64,000 bases of DNA from Pseudolachnospira sp051055405 (GCF_051055405.1 NZ_CP167068.1:2356001-2420000); one strand, 5' to 3'. Positions 50,339 through 60,181 are shown, counted from the stretch's first letter. A program made the numbers and translations. Notes: generated by a model from the sequence alone, not told the origin.

Positions 50339-50445
50339 ATTCGTCTTCTCCATTCTTTTTTCGCGATATACCTTGCGCCCAGCAAAGCATTTGCCAGGAC
50401 GCTGTTCTATTTGAAAGCTGCTGGGCCCTTCGCAGCCTCAAATTC

Positions 50446-51456
50446 TCACCAAACCAGATTTTCCGTAAGGAAACGTTCCGCATCCTCCGGGTAAATCGGC
50501 ACCGATTCCTGATAATAAACCGGTAAAAGTTCTTCTCCATCCAAATAATCACAAAGCTTTTCCACGGCGGTAATCGCCATATCCGGAGGTTCCAAAACCG
50601 TGCCATAGATACCGCCGTCTCGAATCTTTTCCACCACAGAACGCTGACCGTCGATACCGACAATCAAGATTTCTCCAACCTTTCCCGCCTTTTTGATCTC
50701 CTGGTAACATCCCTCAGCCATCAAATCATTTTGGCAGATAACCGCGTGAATCTCATCATAAACACCAAGGCAATCTTCCATGATGCTCGCCGCATTTTCC
50801 TCGGCAAATTCACCATTATAGCTGCCCAGCCAACGAATCTTTGATTCTTGATCCAAAATTTCACGGATTCCTGCGCCGCGGTCCATGGCTCCGGCGGATC
50901 CAGGAATCCCCGCCAGCTCCAACACATTCCAGGTTTCTTCCTCTGGGAACTTTTCCCGAAGTCCGCGCAGCAAAATCTCCGCGGCCTGATTTCCGATTTT
51001 TTTATGGTCGCACCCAACAAAACTGACCGCCTGCGCGGAAGAATTGGTCTCCATCCGATCGTCCACCGCCATGATGGGAATCCCCCGCTCATTGGCATAT
51101 TTTACGACCGATAAGGTTCCTTCTGTTGTATAGGAGTCTACCACGATTCCATCGACTCCCTTTTCAATCAAATCCTTGATATCTTGATTCTGCTGCTTTT
51201 GGCTATTTTTCCCGTCATAAACTAATACCTGCGCCCGTTTTCCCTGATTCCCCTCTGGATATGCCGCCTTTACCATCTCAAACATGGTTCTCCGAAACGC
51301 CAGGTCTGTGGTCGGAATACTAAAGCCGATCACATATGGTTTCACTTCTGCTTCCAAGGAAGCTGGCATTTCCGTTCCCGGCAAATCGTCCGGACCAGAA
51401 CAGGATATCGCCGCTAAAAGAAGGAATAAAAATCCTACTCCATATGCTCTTTTCAT
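50446..51456 (-). CDS. Sugar-binding-type sensor lipoprotein
   Basis: This 336-residue protein has a signal peptide ending at a lipobox-like Cys (FLFLLLAAISCSG) and a type I periplasmic-binding fold (VKPYVIGFSIPTTDLAFRRT, DIKDLIEKGVDGIVVDSYTT, ANERGIPIMAVDDRM, AVICQNDLMAEGCYQEIKKA, ILIVGIDGQRSVVEKI). It lies between a YesM/YesN two-component pair and the ABC importer and differs clearly from the importer's own binding protein. In Clostridia such extra binding proteins act as co-sensors for YesM-type kinases, and I infer that role. GAGGATAAAA precedes the chosen ATG. A terminator upstream separates it from the kinase operon. Confidence 0.82.
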   Translation of the reverse strand: MKRAYGVGFLFLLLAAISCSGPDDLPGTEMPASLEAEVKPYVIGFSIPTTDLAFRRTMFEMVKAAYPEGNQGKRAQVLVYDGKNSQKQQNQDIKDLIEKGVDGIVVDSYTTEGTLSVVKYANERGIPIMAVDDRMETNSSAQAVSFVGCDHKKIGNQAAEILLRGLREKFPEEETWNVLELAGIPGSAGAMDRGAGIREILDQESKIRWLGSYNGEFAEENAASIMEDCLGVYDEIHAVICQNDLMAEGCYQEIKKAGKVGEILIVGIDGQRSVVEKIRDGGIYGTVLEPPDMAITAVEKLCDYLDGEELLPVYYQESVPIYPEDAERFLTENLVW

Positions 51457-51576
51457 TTTTATCCTCATAGTCTTCCGACTTTTCCCGTTTGCTCCTTTAT
51501 CATAACGAATAATTCTCCCCAAGGAAACAACATATCTTGAAATTTGGTTCCATATTTTTACCACTTTACCACTATA

Positions 51577-51620
51577 GAAAAAAGACACTCTGTAGTTTGT
51601 CTTCCCACAAGAGTGTCTTC
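51577..51620 (-). terminator. Terminator after the YesN-type regulator gene
   Basis: AAGACACTCT pairs with AGAGTGTCTT over 10 bp with an 18-base loop, followed on the minus strand by a run of T. It divides the kinase-regulator unit from the sensor lipoprotein and importer genes. Confidence 0.8.
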
Positions 51621-51669
51621 CTATTCTTCCTTTTAAACCTTTTTCGGATAAAAAGGACCCTTTCTGTTC

Positions 51670-53199
51670 TCAAAGAAACATCTGCTTCTCCCGGTATTCC
51701 GTAGGCGTCATTCCCTCCATCTTTTTAAACACCCGCATAAAATGCTTCACATTGGGGTATCCCACCATCTCTGCAATTTCATAGACTTTATTCCGGTAAT
51801 CTTTCAAATATTCCTTTGCCTTCTGTATCCGAATCTGAGCGATCGTATCGGAAAAGTTACAACCCTCCACTTCAGAAAATAGTCTGGACAAATAGGAGGG
51901 GTTGATATATACCCGGCGCGCCACCTCCTCCAAAGTCAGGCGCTCCGCAAAATGCTCCCGAATGTACTCCTTCGCATCCCGCACCAACGCCGCTTTATGC
52001 CCCCCGCTGTCTGTCTGCTGGCGCTCACAAAAGGATAATAACATTCCGTCCACGATCCGCAGCAGCTCATCGATATCGCGCGCTTCTAAAATCGCCGTCA
52101 AATTGCCTTCTTCCGGCCAGTCCCGTAACACAGAATCCACAAAGTTTGCAAAGAAAATCCGAATCTGACCGATGTTTAACCGGCTTTTTTCTCCCTGAAA
52201 CAAAAGATCCCGGTGGTCCGCCAATGCGCTTTCTAAAAGCCGGCGCACACTTTTCTTTACCGATTCCTGATCTCCTGCCTTTAGAAATTCCTGCAGTTCT
52301 TCTGCCGTCACCCAAGGTTCGTGGAGATTGGCAATCCGCCGTTCCACTCGATCAATTCCGCGAAATCGCTCCCCCTCCATAAAAGAACGGCTGACATACG
52401 CCAAAAGAGCCTCCTGGTAAGAGACATTCAACTGATATTCCGAACGGTAAAGACGCCCGCATCCCACGTAACCTCCAGTCTCTTTGGCAAGCCTCCGGCA
52501 AATATTTTCCACTTCCAATGGAAGTGTTTTCTCCTCACCGGAAAAAACCAATGCTTTCCGGGCTGGCTGTGGACAGGAAAAGCAATATCGCAGCACCGTG
52601 TCTTCCCTTTCCAGTTCTCTGTGGGTAGCCTCCCTCAAGCGTTCCTCTTCCTCCGCCGCCAACACTGCTACTTGAATATAGCACTCCGTGTCCAACTCTA
52701 ATGTATCTTCTTCCTCTGCCTGATCACCAAACAGAACATGATATACTACAGAACGCCGGACAGAAGCCTCCGCTTTGTCTAGATGGCTCTGAAGTTCCCT
52801 GAGTCGTTCCTTTTCTTCCAGACGGGCGATACATTTATATACCGCCTCAAACATCACATCCTCCGAAGCAGGCTTTAAGAGGTACTCCACCACTTGACCG
52901 CTGGCCAACATTTTCCTCGCCGCATCAAAATCACTATAACCGCTTAAGGCAATAATCTGCGAATTATATTTTCGCCGATGAATTTCTTCCAAAAGCTCCA
53001 CGCCATTCATCCCTGGCATTTTAATATCCAAAATGATAATCTCCGGTTGATATGACTCAATCTTCTCTAAGGCTTGATATCCATCCTCCGCCTCATATAG
53101 CGTTGTAATCGCTAATGTCTCCCAGGCGATATCCTGAAGCATATGCTCTCTGGCGATACGCTCATCGTCCACCACCAAAAGAGAATATTCACTTTTCAT
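51670..53199 (-). CDS. AraC-type response regulator (YesN-like)
   Basis: This 509-residue regulator has a receiver domain at the start (YSLLVVDDERIAREHML, phosphoacceptor Asp in IIILDIKMPGMNGVELL, DVVEYLLKPASED-like Lys region). A long central part of about 250 residues follows, then a C-terminal AraC DNA-binding domain with two helix-turn-helix units (LTLEEVARRVYINPSYLSRL, YEIAEMVGYPNVKHFMRVFK). GGAGAGGAGATCG precedes the ATG at 53199, which overlaps the kinase gene by 11 bases. The partner kinase and nearby transporter suggest it activates the importer operon. Confidence 0.93.
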   Translation of the reverse strand: MKSEYSLLVVDDERIAREHMLQDIAWETLAITTLYEAEDGYQALEKIESYQPEIIILDIKMPGMNGVELLEEIHRRKYNSQIIALSGYSDFDAARKMLASGQVVEYLLKPASEDVMFEAVYKCIARLEEKERLRELQSHLDKAEASVRRSVVYHVLFGDQAEEEDTLELDTECYIQVAVLAAEEEERLREATHRELEREDTVLRYCFSCPQPARKALVFSGEEKTLPLEVENICRRLAKETGGYVGCGRLYRSEYQLNVSYQEALLAYVSRSFMEGERFRGIDRVERRIANLHEPWVTAEELQEFLKAGDQESVKKSVRRLLESALADHRDLLFQGEKSRLNIGQIRIFFANFVDSVLRDWPEEGNLTAILEARDIDELLRIVDGMLLSFCERQQTDSGGHKAALVRDAKEYIREHFAERLTLEEVARRVYINPSYLSRLFSEVEGCNFSDTIAQIRIQKAKEYLKDYRNKVYEIAEMVGYPNVKHFMRVFKKMEGMTPTEYREKQMFL

Positions 53200-54961
53200 C
53201 CGTCGATCTCCTCTCCAGGGGAATTCGGAAATAAACTCTTGTCCCCTCTCCCTCTCTGCTTTCAATATGGATCGGATACTCTTCCCCATAAGTAATCCGT
53301 ATCTGTTCTCTGATATTTTTCAGCGCGTAACCGCTCCCCTTTACCGGCTGAAACGTTCCTGTCTCTTCCGTCAGCAGCCGTCTCGTCGCCTCAGGCATAC
53401 CAGCCCCATCGTCTTTCACTTCAAAATAAAGGAATTCCTCTTCTTTCCGAAAGATAATTTCTACCGTATGGCAGCCTCGGCTTGACTCAAATCCATGAAT
53501 AATCGCATTTTCCACAATGGGCTGAAACAAATATTTCAAGACCACATACTGATCCATATCTGGAAAATCTTCAATCCTGCATATCAAGTCTTCTCCAAAG
53601 CGCATGGTTTGAATTTTCAAATAACAACGAATCAGTTCCTCAATCTGATCTAACCCCACCTTATCCTGGCCCTTAGCAAGGCTCAGCCGGAAGTACTGGG
53701 ACAATACAATCAGCATATTCGCCGACTTGCCTGCTTTTTCCCGGCAAGCCTCACAGTAGATTGTATTGATCGTATTATAAAGGAAATGCTCATCCATCTG
53801 CGACTGAAGAGAAGAAAGCTGTGCCTGCTTCCGAAGCAGCTGCTGCACATAAACCTCGTCAATCAATTGGCGCAGTTTCTCTGTCATACGGTTATAGCTG
53901 TGAAGTACCGCTCCAATTTCTCCCTTTTGCCGGATATTCTCCAACGGGGCCAGTTCCCCTTCCTCCATACGCTTCATTCCCCGCATCAGGTAATTGAGAG
54001 GTTTGACTACTCCGATATAAAGCAATCCAGACCCAAGAAAAATGCTAAGCACACCCAATAGTACAATCAACAGTATTCCCGGCGCCTGGCTGGAAAAATT
54101 CTCCAAAATTTCCGAAAGAGGAATCGCTCCCACGTACTTCCATCCGCTTTCCACGGAATTATAGTACATGACCAAATAAGAAACCTCTCCTTCTCCAATA
54201 TAGCTGCCGTTATTCTCATTTTGCGTATAGGCATTTTCAAACAACGAATTTTCCTTCAAATTTTCCGCAAAACGTTCCATTCTCCAAGATGCCGTTAAGA
54301 TTCTTCCCTGATAGTCCGTCACAGCAGATAATGCGCCTGGATAATCCAAAGCAGCAGCACTGTCCAAATTTTCCTTCATCGTACAAAGGATGGTGCATCC
54401 GCCAAATTCCTCCGGAATGGGAACCGGACGAATATGCGCCATGCGCCAGTCGGTAAACGCCTCGCCTATTGGCAAAGAATACCAGTCAATTCGGCCAAAA
54501 AAGTATTCCTGATAAAGCTGGTTCAATTTTTCTCCAAACCCGTCCGCCTTGGAAAGCATCTTTTGGTCAAAATCCGTGGATAAAATCTGATCGCTTTTTT
54601 CAAAAATCAAATAAATTTGATCCAGTTCCTGCATTTCTCCTACGTATTGTCCCAATGCCAAAGAAAGTTCCTTTTGCCTTCGTTCGGACGGTTCGGAAAG
54701 ATAGCGGACAATCTGGTTTAAAAACTCTGAGTTCTGGCTTAAATTTCTGCTAAACGACCGAACCTCTTCCATCGAAGCTTCCATCAAAAGGGAAGAACCA
54801 TACAGACTTGTATAAAGAGAATGTTTCGCATTCTCCAAAATATTTTCCCTTGCGGAACGAGAGGTAAAAAACGAAAATGCTAGCGTCGGAATCAGGATAG
54901 TCAATCCGACGATCGCAGGCACCCGGTAACGAATACTCTCATACCAATGCTGTTTTTCCAT
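53189..54961 (-). CDS. YesM/LytS-type sensor histidine kinase
   Basis: This 590-residue kinase has one membrane segment near the N-terminus (VPAIVGLTILIPTLAFSFFT), an extracellular sensing domain of about 250 residues (dCache-like length), and a second segment (GILLIVLLGVLSIFLGSGLL). A HAMP domain follows, then a His_kinase domain with phosphoacceptor His in QMDEHFLYNTINTIYC. The ATPase part has FQPIVENAIIHGFE, DDGAGMPEATRRLL and GYALKNIREQI. GAGGAAAACATC precedes the ATG at 54961. It probably reads extracellular ligand with help from the nearby sensor lipoprotein. Confidence 0.93.
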   Translation of the reverse strand: MEKQHWYESIRYRVPAIVGLTILIPTLAFSFFTSRSARENILENAKHSLYTSLYGSSLLMEASMEEVRSFSRNLSQNSEFLNQIVRYLSEPSERRQKELSLALGQYVGEMQELDQIYLIFEKSDQILSTDFDQKMLSKADGFGEKLNQLYQEYFFGRIDWYSLPIGEAFTDWRMAHIRPVPIPEEFGGCTILCTMKENLDSAAALDYPGALSAVTDYQGRILTASWRMERFAENLKENSLFENAYTQNENNGSYIGEGEVSYLVMYYNSVESGWKYVGAIPLSEILENFSSQAPGILLIVLLGVLSIFLGSGLLYIGVVKPLNYLMRGMKRMEEGELAPLENIRQKGEIGAVLHSYNRMTEKLRQLIDEVYVQQLLRKQAQLSSLQSQMDEHFLYNTINTIYCEACREKAGKSANMLIVLSQYFRLSLAKGQDKVGLDQIEELIRCYLKIQTMRFGEDLICRIEDFPDMDQYVVLKYLFQPIVENAIIHGFESSRGCHTVEIIFRKEEEFLYFEVKDDGAGMPEATRRLLTEETGTFQPVKGSGYALKNIREQIRITYGEEYPIHIESREGEGTRVYFRIPLERRSTDEK

Positions 54962-54994
54962 AAGATGTTTTCCTCTATCATTGAAATGCAATGC

Positions 54995-56158
54995 TTATCC
55001 CGGATTCCCGCCTCCGGCGCTTTGTATTTTTTGTTCTTTCCATTCGGTGGCCTCCCGCACCAGACGGTACAAAGCCGATGCCACCGGCACGCTAAACAGC
55101 ATACCGGCTACCCCGCCCATACTGCCTCCGATGGTGATTGCTGCCAAAACCCAAATGGCTGGCAGTCCCATGGAAGAACCAACTACACGGGGATAGATCA
55201 GATTGTCCTCCAACTGTTGAAGAATCACAAGAAATACCACAAAAAGAAGCGCTTTTGTGATGCTCTCCGGCAGAATCATCAACGCGCCCACAGCGCCTCC
55301 GACCAGTCCTCCGACCATGGGAACCAACGCAGTCACTCCAACCAGCGCGCCGATCATAGGCGCGTAAGGGAAACGGAAAATCCACATGCCAAGCGCACAG
55401 AGGCTTCCCAAAATGATCGCCTCCATGGTCTGGCCCGCCACAAATTTCCGAAAAGAATCTACGAATACATTCCCCACATGCAGCACAATTCCGGAAAATT
55501 TCTCCGGAATCCAAGCATGAATCAGACGGACGTATTGCTTTTTCAAGCGTTCCTTTCCGCTTAACAGATAGATCGCGAAAACCAGCGCTACCGTAAAGTT
55601 AACTACCCAGGAAGCCAAAGAACCAATCACCGTAGCGGTAGTTCCCAAAATATCAGCCACGCCTCCCTTTGCCCATTCAAAAAGGCTGGTCTGAATGGAG
55701 CTCCAATTGAGTTCCAGCTTCATCAAAAATGCCCCACCCGGTATTTCTTCCAAATCATGCTTCATCCCCCATTCCTGAACGGAATTCACCAAATCGACAA
55801 TACTTTCCCCCAGCACGCCGATGGCGCTGATCAATTCCGGTACTACCAGAAGCAAGACTCCGGTCAACACGCCTAAAATAATCAAAAGCGCAATGAGAAT
55901 GCAGCAGGGCCGCCGAATTTTTTTCACCCAGGCCTGGCTAGAGCGCGGGAAAAAATGCTTTTCCAGCGGACGCAGCGGCACATCCAAAACCAAGGCCAAA
56001 ATCAAACCAAGGATCAATGGAAAGATCAGGCTGATCATGCCTCCCACGATCTGCCCCAGCGCTCCGATATGCTGCATACTCGTATAAATTACAATACAGA
56101 CGGCGATCACTGCGATGATCCATTTCGCCCGCCGCTTTTGCTGTTCCGAATTTCCCAT
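54995..56158 (-). CDS. AI-2E-family transporter
   Basis: This 387-residue membrane protein has about eight hydrophobic segments and belongs to the AI-2 exporter / PerM-YdbI family. Landmarks are GGMISLIFPLILGLILALVL near the start, the long soluble loop with MKLELNWSSIQTSLFEWAKG, then FVAGQTMEAIILGSLCALG, TALVPMVGGLVGGAVGALMI and LEDNLIYPRVVGSSMGLPAI. Members move varied small molecules or ions, and the autoinducer name applies to only a few. GAGGAAAGGAACG precedes the ATG. It lies 33 bases upstream of the kinase start on the same strand, but no functional link is evident. Confidence 0.9.
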   Translation of the reverse strand: MGNSEQQKRRAKWIIAVIAVCIVIYTSMQHIGALGQIVGGMISLIFPLILGLILALVLDVPLRPLEKHFFPRSSQAWVKKIRRPCCILIALLIILGVLTGVLLLVVPELISAIGVLGESIVDLVNSVQEWGMKHDLEEIPGGAFLMKLELNWSSIQTSLFEWAKGGVADILGTTATVIGSLASWVVNFTVALVFAIYLLSGKERLKKQYVRLIHAWIPEKFSGIVLHVGNVFVDSFRKFVAGQTMEAIILGSLCALGMWIFRFPYAPMIGALVGVTALVPMVGGLVGGAVGALMILPESITKALLFVVFLVILQQLEDNLIYPRVVGSSMGLPAIWVLAAITIGGSMGGVAGMLFSVPVASALYRLVREATEWKEQKIQSAGGGNPG

Positions 56159-56220
56159 AAACGTTCCTTTCCTCTTCTCTATACTCGATCGTTCCCTAGC
56201 CGTATGCATGCTTTGCCGCT

Positions 56221-57252
56221 TTATGCGCCAAATGTCTCCCGAAGCTGGGGAATCTCCTTTTTGTGCAGGATGCAGCGGCGATACCGTTCCCGATAGACTT
56301 GAAAACAGTGGTTACAATGGGTACACCGGCTCTTTTCTGCTCCATTTTTCAGCTTCTCGATAAAATCCGGTTCACAGATCAAACTCCGGCTAAAAGAGAC
56401 AAAGGGGATTCCAGCCTGCAGCACTTGCTCCGCCGCCTTCCTGGAAGTAATGCCTCCCACCAGAATCAATGGCATCGAGATTCCCTCCCTCGCCTCTATC
56501 ACCTTCTTTAAGTAAAAAGGTTCCCCGTTTATTTCCTCGCTGGCAAAGCGAATACCGCTGATTTCCGCCGCCGACGCACCTGCCTCCTGGCAGAGCTTTA
56601 AAACCTGGTGCAAATCTTCCACTGCATCGCAGTTTACCTTGACCAATACCGGAGCCTCCGGCCCCCATTCCTCCCGCACAGCCCTTAAAACCTCGCCGGG
56701 AAACCGAAACCGGTTTTCCACGCTTCCCCCGTATCGATCGGTCCTAGTATTCTCCTTTGGATTTAGAAAACTGGAAAGCAAATAACCATGAGCCATATGA
56801 ACCTGGACCCCGTCAAAGCCGGCTTCCCTCGCCAGACGCGCGGCAAACCGGTATTTTTTTAGCAGGTCGGCCCGATCTTCCGCCGTCAATTCCATCGGTC
56901 CCCTGGACGGCCGGCCATTCAGCTTTTCCGAGGCTTTTAAACCTCCATGATTCAGCTGAATAGCCACCTTTCCGCCTTTGGCATGAATGCGGTCCGCCGC
57001 TGTTTTTAAAAGGGTGCGGTCCGTCCGTTCATCCAGGGACGGCTGCCCAGCGTCCACACGCGCCAGAGCATCCACGGCATAATGGCCAGTAATCACAAGT
57101 CCCACCTGATGGGCCGCCAATTCTTCATAACACTCCACCAGCGCCTCTGTTATCGCGCCATCGCGCCCTGCCAAGTGTTCGTTGGTCGCGGAACGGACGG
57201 TTCGATTGCGCAGCGTCATATTTCCAATGGATGCGGATTCCCAAAGCTCCAT
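56221..57252 (-). CDS. NADH:flavin oxidoreductase, old yellow enzyme family
   Basis: This FMN-dependent reductase of 343 residues forms a TIM barrel. It has MELWESASIGNMTLRNRTVR, VGLVITGHYAVDAL, QLNHGG, the catalytic His region GFDGVQVHMAHGYLLSSFLN, YGGSVENRFRFPGEVLRAVR and the phosphate-binding LILVGGITSRKAAEQVL. Unlike bile-acid or 2,4-dienoyl-CoA reductases it stops after a Cys-rich tail (CTHCNHCFQVYRERYRRC) that could hold an iron-sulfur cluster, and it lacks the extra flavin domain. Likely substrates are enones or similar activated alkenes. GGGAGGAATTTTT precedes the ATG. Confidence 0.92.
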   Translation of the reverse strand: MELWESASIGNMTLRNRTVRSATNEHLAGRDGAITEALVECYEELAAHQVGLVITGHYAVDALARVDAGQPSLDERTDRTLLKTAADRIHAKGGKVAIQLNHGGLKASEKLNGRPSRGPMELTAEDRADLLKKYRFAARLAREAGFDGVQVHMAHGYLLSSFLNPKENTRTDRYGGSVENRFRFPGEVLRAVREEWGPEAPVLVKVNCDAVEDLHQVLKLCQEAGASAAEISGIRFASEEINGEPFYLKKVIEAREGISMPLILVGGITSRKAAEQVLQAGIPFVSFSRSLICEPDFIEKLKNGAEKSRCTHCNHCFQVYRERYRRCILHKKEIPQLRETFGA

Positions 57253-57337
57253 AAAAATTCCTCCCTTGCATTTACAATCCGCTATTCTGGCCTTATAATA
57301 GCATAGACTACCTTGAATTGACAAGAACAGGAATCGT

Positions 57338-57412
57338 TTTTTATTCCATGGGAAATTTCCTTAGAATTTCTCACGGAATAAAAACGCTCCGCGATGGATC
57401 GCAAAGAGCGCG
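57338..57412. repeat. Dispersed palindromic repeat, inverted orientation
   Basis: TTTTTATTCC-type arms at 57338-57357 and 57365-57384 pair over 20 bp with two mismatches. The adjoining CGCTCCGCG and GGATCGCAAAGAGCGCGG are the reverse complement of the CCTTAGCGGAGCG core seen in the copies at 19.6, 25.1 and 34.2 kb. It ends a few bases before the ribosome site of the ABC-F gene. Confidence 0.7.
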
Positions 57413-57426
57413 GATAAGGAGAAATT

Positions 57427-59238
57427 ATGAACTTACTCGTTATGGAACATATTACCAAAGGATTTGGAGACCGCACTTTGTTAAACGATGTCTCCCTGGG
57501 TATCCAGGAAGGCGACAAAATTGGAGTGATCGGTATCAACGGCACGGGAAAGTCCACGCTTTTAAAGCTGATCGCTGGCATCGAAGAACCTGACGACGGA
57601 ACCAGAAGCAAAGGCAATTCCGTCACCCTGACCTATTTGCCCCAGACGCCGGAATTCACCCCTGGGATCACGATCCTCGACTACGTTTTAGAAGGACGCT
57701 CTTCCCAAACAGAAGCATGGAATGCCGAGAGTGAAGCCAAGACGGTGTTAACCAAACTGGGCTTTCGCGATTTCCACCAACCGATGGACCCGCTCTCCGG
57801 CGGAGAAAGGAAACGCGCCGCTCTGGCTCGTACCCTGATAAACCCAGCGGATATTCTGATTCTGGACGAGCCCACCAACCACCTGGATTCCGATATGGTT
57901 CTCTGGCTGGAACAATATCTGAATCAATTTAAGGGCGTCTTGGTGATGGTGACCCACGACCGATATTTCCTGGATCGGGTGACCAATCAGATATTAGAAA
58001 TCGACGACCAAAAGCTCTATTCCTACGCTGCCAACTATTCTGGCCTTCTCCGTCTGAGAGAACAACGGCTGTCCGACGCTCTCGCTACGGAAAGAAAACG
58101 GCAGAGCATTTTGAAAACCGAGCTGGAATGGTTAAACCGCGGCGCCAGAGCCCGCTCTACCAAGCAGAAAGCACATATTCAAAGAATTGAAGAACTGCAA
58201 AACGCAGACAAACCGTCCCAAGAACGCACCGTAGAGATGGATTCTATCGGCAGCCGCATGGGGAAAAAGACCATTGAAATCCATCATGTATCCAAATCCT
58301 ACGGCGAAAGGACTCTGTTTCAGGATTTTTCCTATATTGTATTAAAAGGGGAACGGCTCGGCATCATCGGCCCCAACGGCTGCGGAAAGTCCACGTTAAT
58401 GAAAATCCTGACCGGCTTGGAACAGCCGGACTGCGGAGAAGTCGTCTTAGGCGAAACCATCCGAATCGGATACTTTGCCCAGGAAAACGAGGATATGAAT
58501 CAAGACATCCGGGTGATCGACTACATCCGCAACGTAGCGGAAATCATCGAGACCTCAAAGGGAACAGCCACCGCGTCCCAGATGCTGGAACGGTTCCTGT
58601 TTTCTCCCTCCATGCAGTATACTCCGGTGACGAAGCTCTCCGGCGGGGAAAAACGGCGGCTTTATCTCCTTCGCGTGCTGATGAGCGCGCCCAACGTACT
58701 GATTCTCGACGAGCCCACCAATGATTTAGATATTGCTACACTGACGATTTTAGAGGATTATCTGGACAGCTTTTCCGGTATCGTCATTACCGTATCCCAC
58801 GACCGCTATTTTTTAGATCGGGTGGTCAATCGAATTCTTGCCTTTGAAGGAACGACGATCCACCAATATGAAGGCGGTTATACCGATTATTTCCTCTCCC
58901 CTAACCGTCCGAAGGAAAACTCCGCTCCTGCAAAAGAGACGGTTCGTTCCCCAAAAACGGAAAAGCCTAGGGAAAACAAAAAGCTTAAATTTTCCTACGC
59001 GGAACAAAAAGAATTTGACACCATCGACGCGGACATCGCCCAATTAGAAGAAAAACTGGCGGATCTTGCCATAGAGATCGAAGCGTCCGCCAGTCAATAT
59101 ACTCGGCTCAGTGAGCTGATGGAAGAAAAAGAGCGCACAGAAGAAGCTCTGGAACAGAAGATGGAGCGCTGGGTTTACCTGAATGATCTGGCAGAACAGA
59201 TCGAACAGGCTAAACGGGCAGCAGACCAAAAGATTTGA
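57427..59238 (+). CDS. ABC-F family ATPase (Uup-like)
   Basis: This 603-residue soluble protein has two ATP-binding cassettes and no membrane domain. The first has Walker A GINGTGKSTLLK, signature LSGGERKRAALARTL and ILDEPTNHLD. The linker of about 80 residues (LKTELEWLNRGARARSTKQK) would reach the ribosomal peptidyl-transferase region. The second cassette has GPNGCGKSTLMK, LSGGEKRRLYLLRVL and ILDEPTNDLD. The C-terminal 90 residues form a charged coiled coil (KLADLAIEIEASASQYTRLS), as in Uup. Such proteins adjust translation or DNA metabolism; antibiotic protection is possible but not indicated. AAGGAG precedes the ATG. Confidence 0.94.
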   Translation: MNLLVMEHITKGFGDRTLLNDVSLGIQEGDKIGVIGINGTGKSTLLKLIAGIEEPDDGTRSKGNSVTLTYLPQTPEFTPGITILDYVLEGRSSQTEAWNAESEAKTVLTKLGFRDFHQPMDPLSGGERKRAALARTLINPADILILDEPTNHLDSDMVLWLEQYLNQFKGVLVMVTHDRYFLDRVTNQILEIDDQKLYSYAANYSGLLRLREQRLSDALATERKRQSILKTELEWLNRGARARSTKQKAHIQRIEELQNADKPSQERTVEMDSIGSRMGKKTIEIHHVSKSYGERTLFQDFSYIVLKGERLGIIGPNGCGKSTLMKILTGLEQPDCGEVVLGETIRIGYFAQENEDMNQDIRVIDYIRNVAEIIETSKGTATASQMLERFLFSPSMQYTPVTKLSGGEKRRLYLLRVLMSAPNVLILDEPTNDLDIATLTILEDYLDSFSGIVITVSHDRYFLDRVVNRILAFEGTTIHQYEGGYTDYFLSPNRPKENSAPAKETVRSPKTEKPRENKKLKFSYAEQKEFDTIDADIAQLEEKLADLAIEIEASASQYTRLSELMEEKERTEEALEQKMERWVYLNDLAEQIEQAKRAADQKI

Positions 59239-60151
59239 AGCAAAAAATCCACAAAAACAGCGTAACCAAAGATATCAGGGTGGAAATTACGACCTCAACG
59301 CCGGCCAGATCTGCATCTCCATGAAAATGCTGCGCCATCACATGGGAAGCGATAGCCGTTGGCGTTGCAAAAAGAGCGACCAGAGTCAATAGTTCCACGC
59401 CGGAAAACCCAAGGATAACCGCGATACTGAGAAAGATACCTGGGAAGACGACCAGCCGCATCAGGCAGCAGCCGGCCAGGTATTTTTTATAGACAGAAAT
59501 ATTGGCAAAAGAAAAACTGGCCCCCAGGATAAAAATAGCCAGAGGATTTCCTACGCTTGCCACCTCGTCCACCACCTGCTCCACAAGGGAAGGCAGGCGG
59601 ATTCCCAAAAGATGAAACATAAAACCTACGATCGTCGCCAGAATATAGGGATTTCGAATGACCTCTTTGGCCAAGGCCAACGGCTTTGGGCGGGAACCCT
59701 GAAAATAACTGAGCACCAGCACGGAGACCACATTAAAAAGAGGCGTCGTGATGCAGGTCATCATCGCCGGAACGCCCAGCCCCGCCGTTCCATAAACCGC
59801 AGATACAACCGGAAATCCCAAAACAACAAAATTGCTCCGGTAAAGGGCCTGGATTAAAACACCCCGCCTTCGGTTTTCCTTCTCCAGCCACATCACCAAC
59901 AAAAAGGATATCCCCATCATACAAAGAATGCAGATTACGCCGAAGGCTAATAGCTTTCCATTTACCATCTGCAAGTCCATCTGATAGATGCTTCGGAACA
60001 TCACCGCCGTCAGGAAAACCTGAAAGCAGACAGAATTGAGTTTTTTGAGAGAGTCCTCATCCAGCATTCCCCTCCGACGAACCAGATAACCGATGCTCAT
60101 GATCGCAAACATCGGAAAAACAGCGCGAAGAGATACAACGAAATTCTCCAT
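59210..60151 (-). CDS. AEC-family (auxin efflux carrier-like) transporter
   Basis: This 313-residue membrane protein has ten predicted segments, in the family that exports malate, malonate or other organic anions in bacteria. Typical parts are FPMFAIMSIGYLVRRRGMLD, LYRSNFVVLGFPVVSAVYG, RNPYILATIVGFMFHLLGIR and GNPLAIFILGASFSFANISV. AGAGGGATAG precedes the ATG. Its last 29 bases overlap the end of the convergent ABC-F gene, so no separate terminator exists between them. It probably forms a unit with the M19 dipeptidase gene upstream. Confidence 0.9.
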   Translation of the reverse strand: MENFVVSLRAVFPMFAIMSIGYLVRRRGMLDEDSLKKLNSVCFQVFLTAVMFRSIYQMDLQMVNGKLLAFGVICILCMMGISFLLVMWLEKENRRRGVLIQALYRSNFVVLGFPVVSAVYGTAGLGVPAMMTCITTPLFNVVSVLVLSYFQGSRPKPLALAKEVIRNPYILATIVGFMFHLLGIRLPSLVEQVVDEVASVGNPLAIFILGASFSFANISVYKKYLAGCCLMRLVVFPGIFLSIAVILGFSGVELLTLVALFATPTAIASHVMAQHFHGDADLAGVEVVISTLISLVTLFLWIFCFKSFGLLPV

Positions 60152-60181
60152 TTTCTTCTATCCCTCTTTTCTCTTATGCCT

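Noticed and set aside
57427..59238. Antibiotic resistance ABC-F gene
   Set aside because: The C-terminal coiled coil and linker fit the Uup-type group; nothing in the sequence or neighbourhood indicates ribosome protection against a drug.
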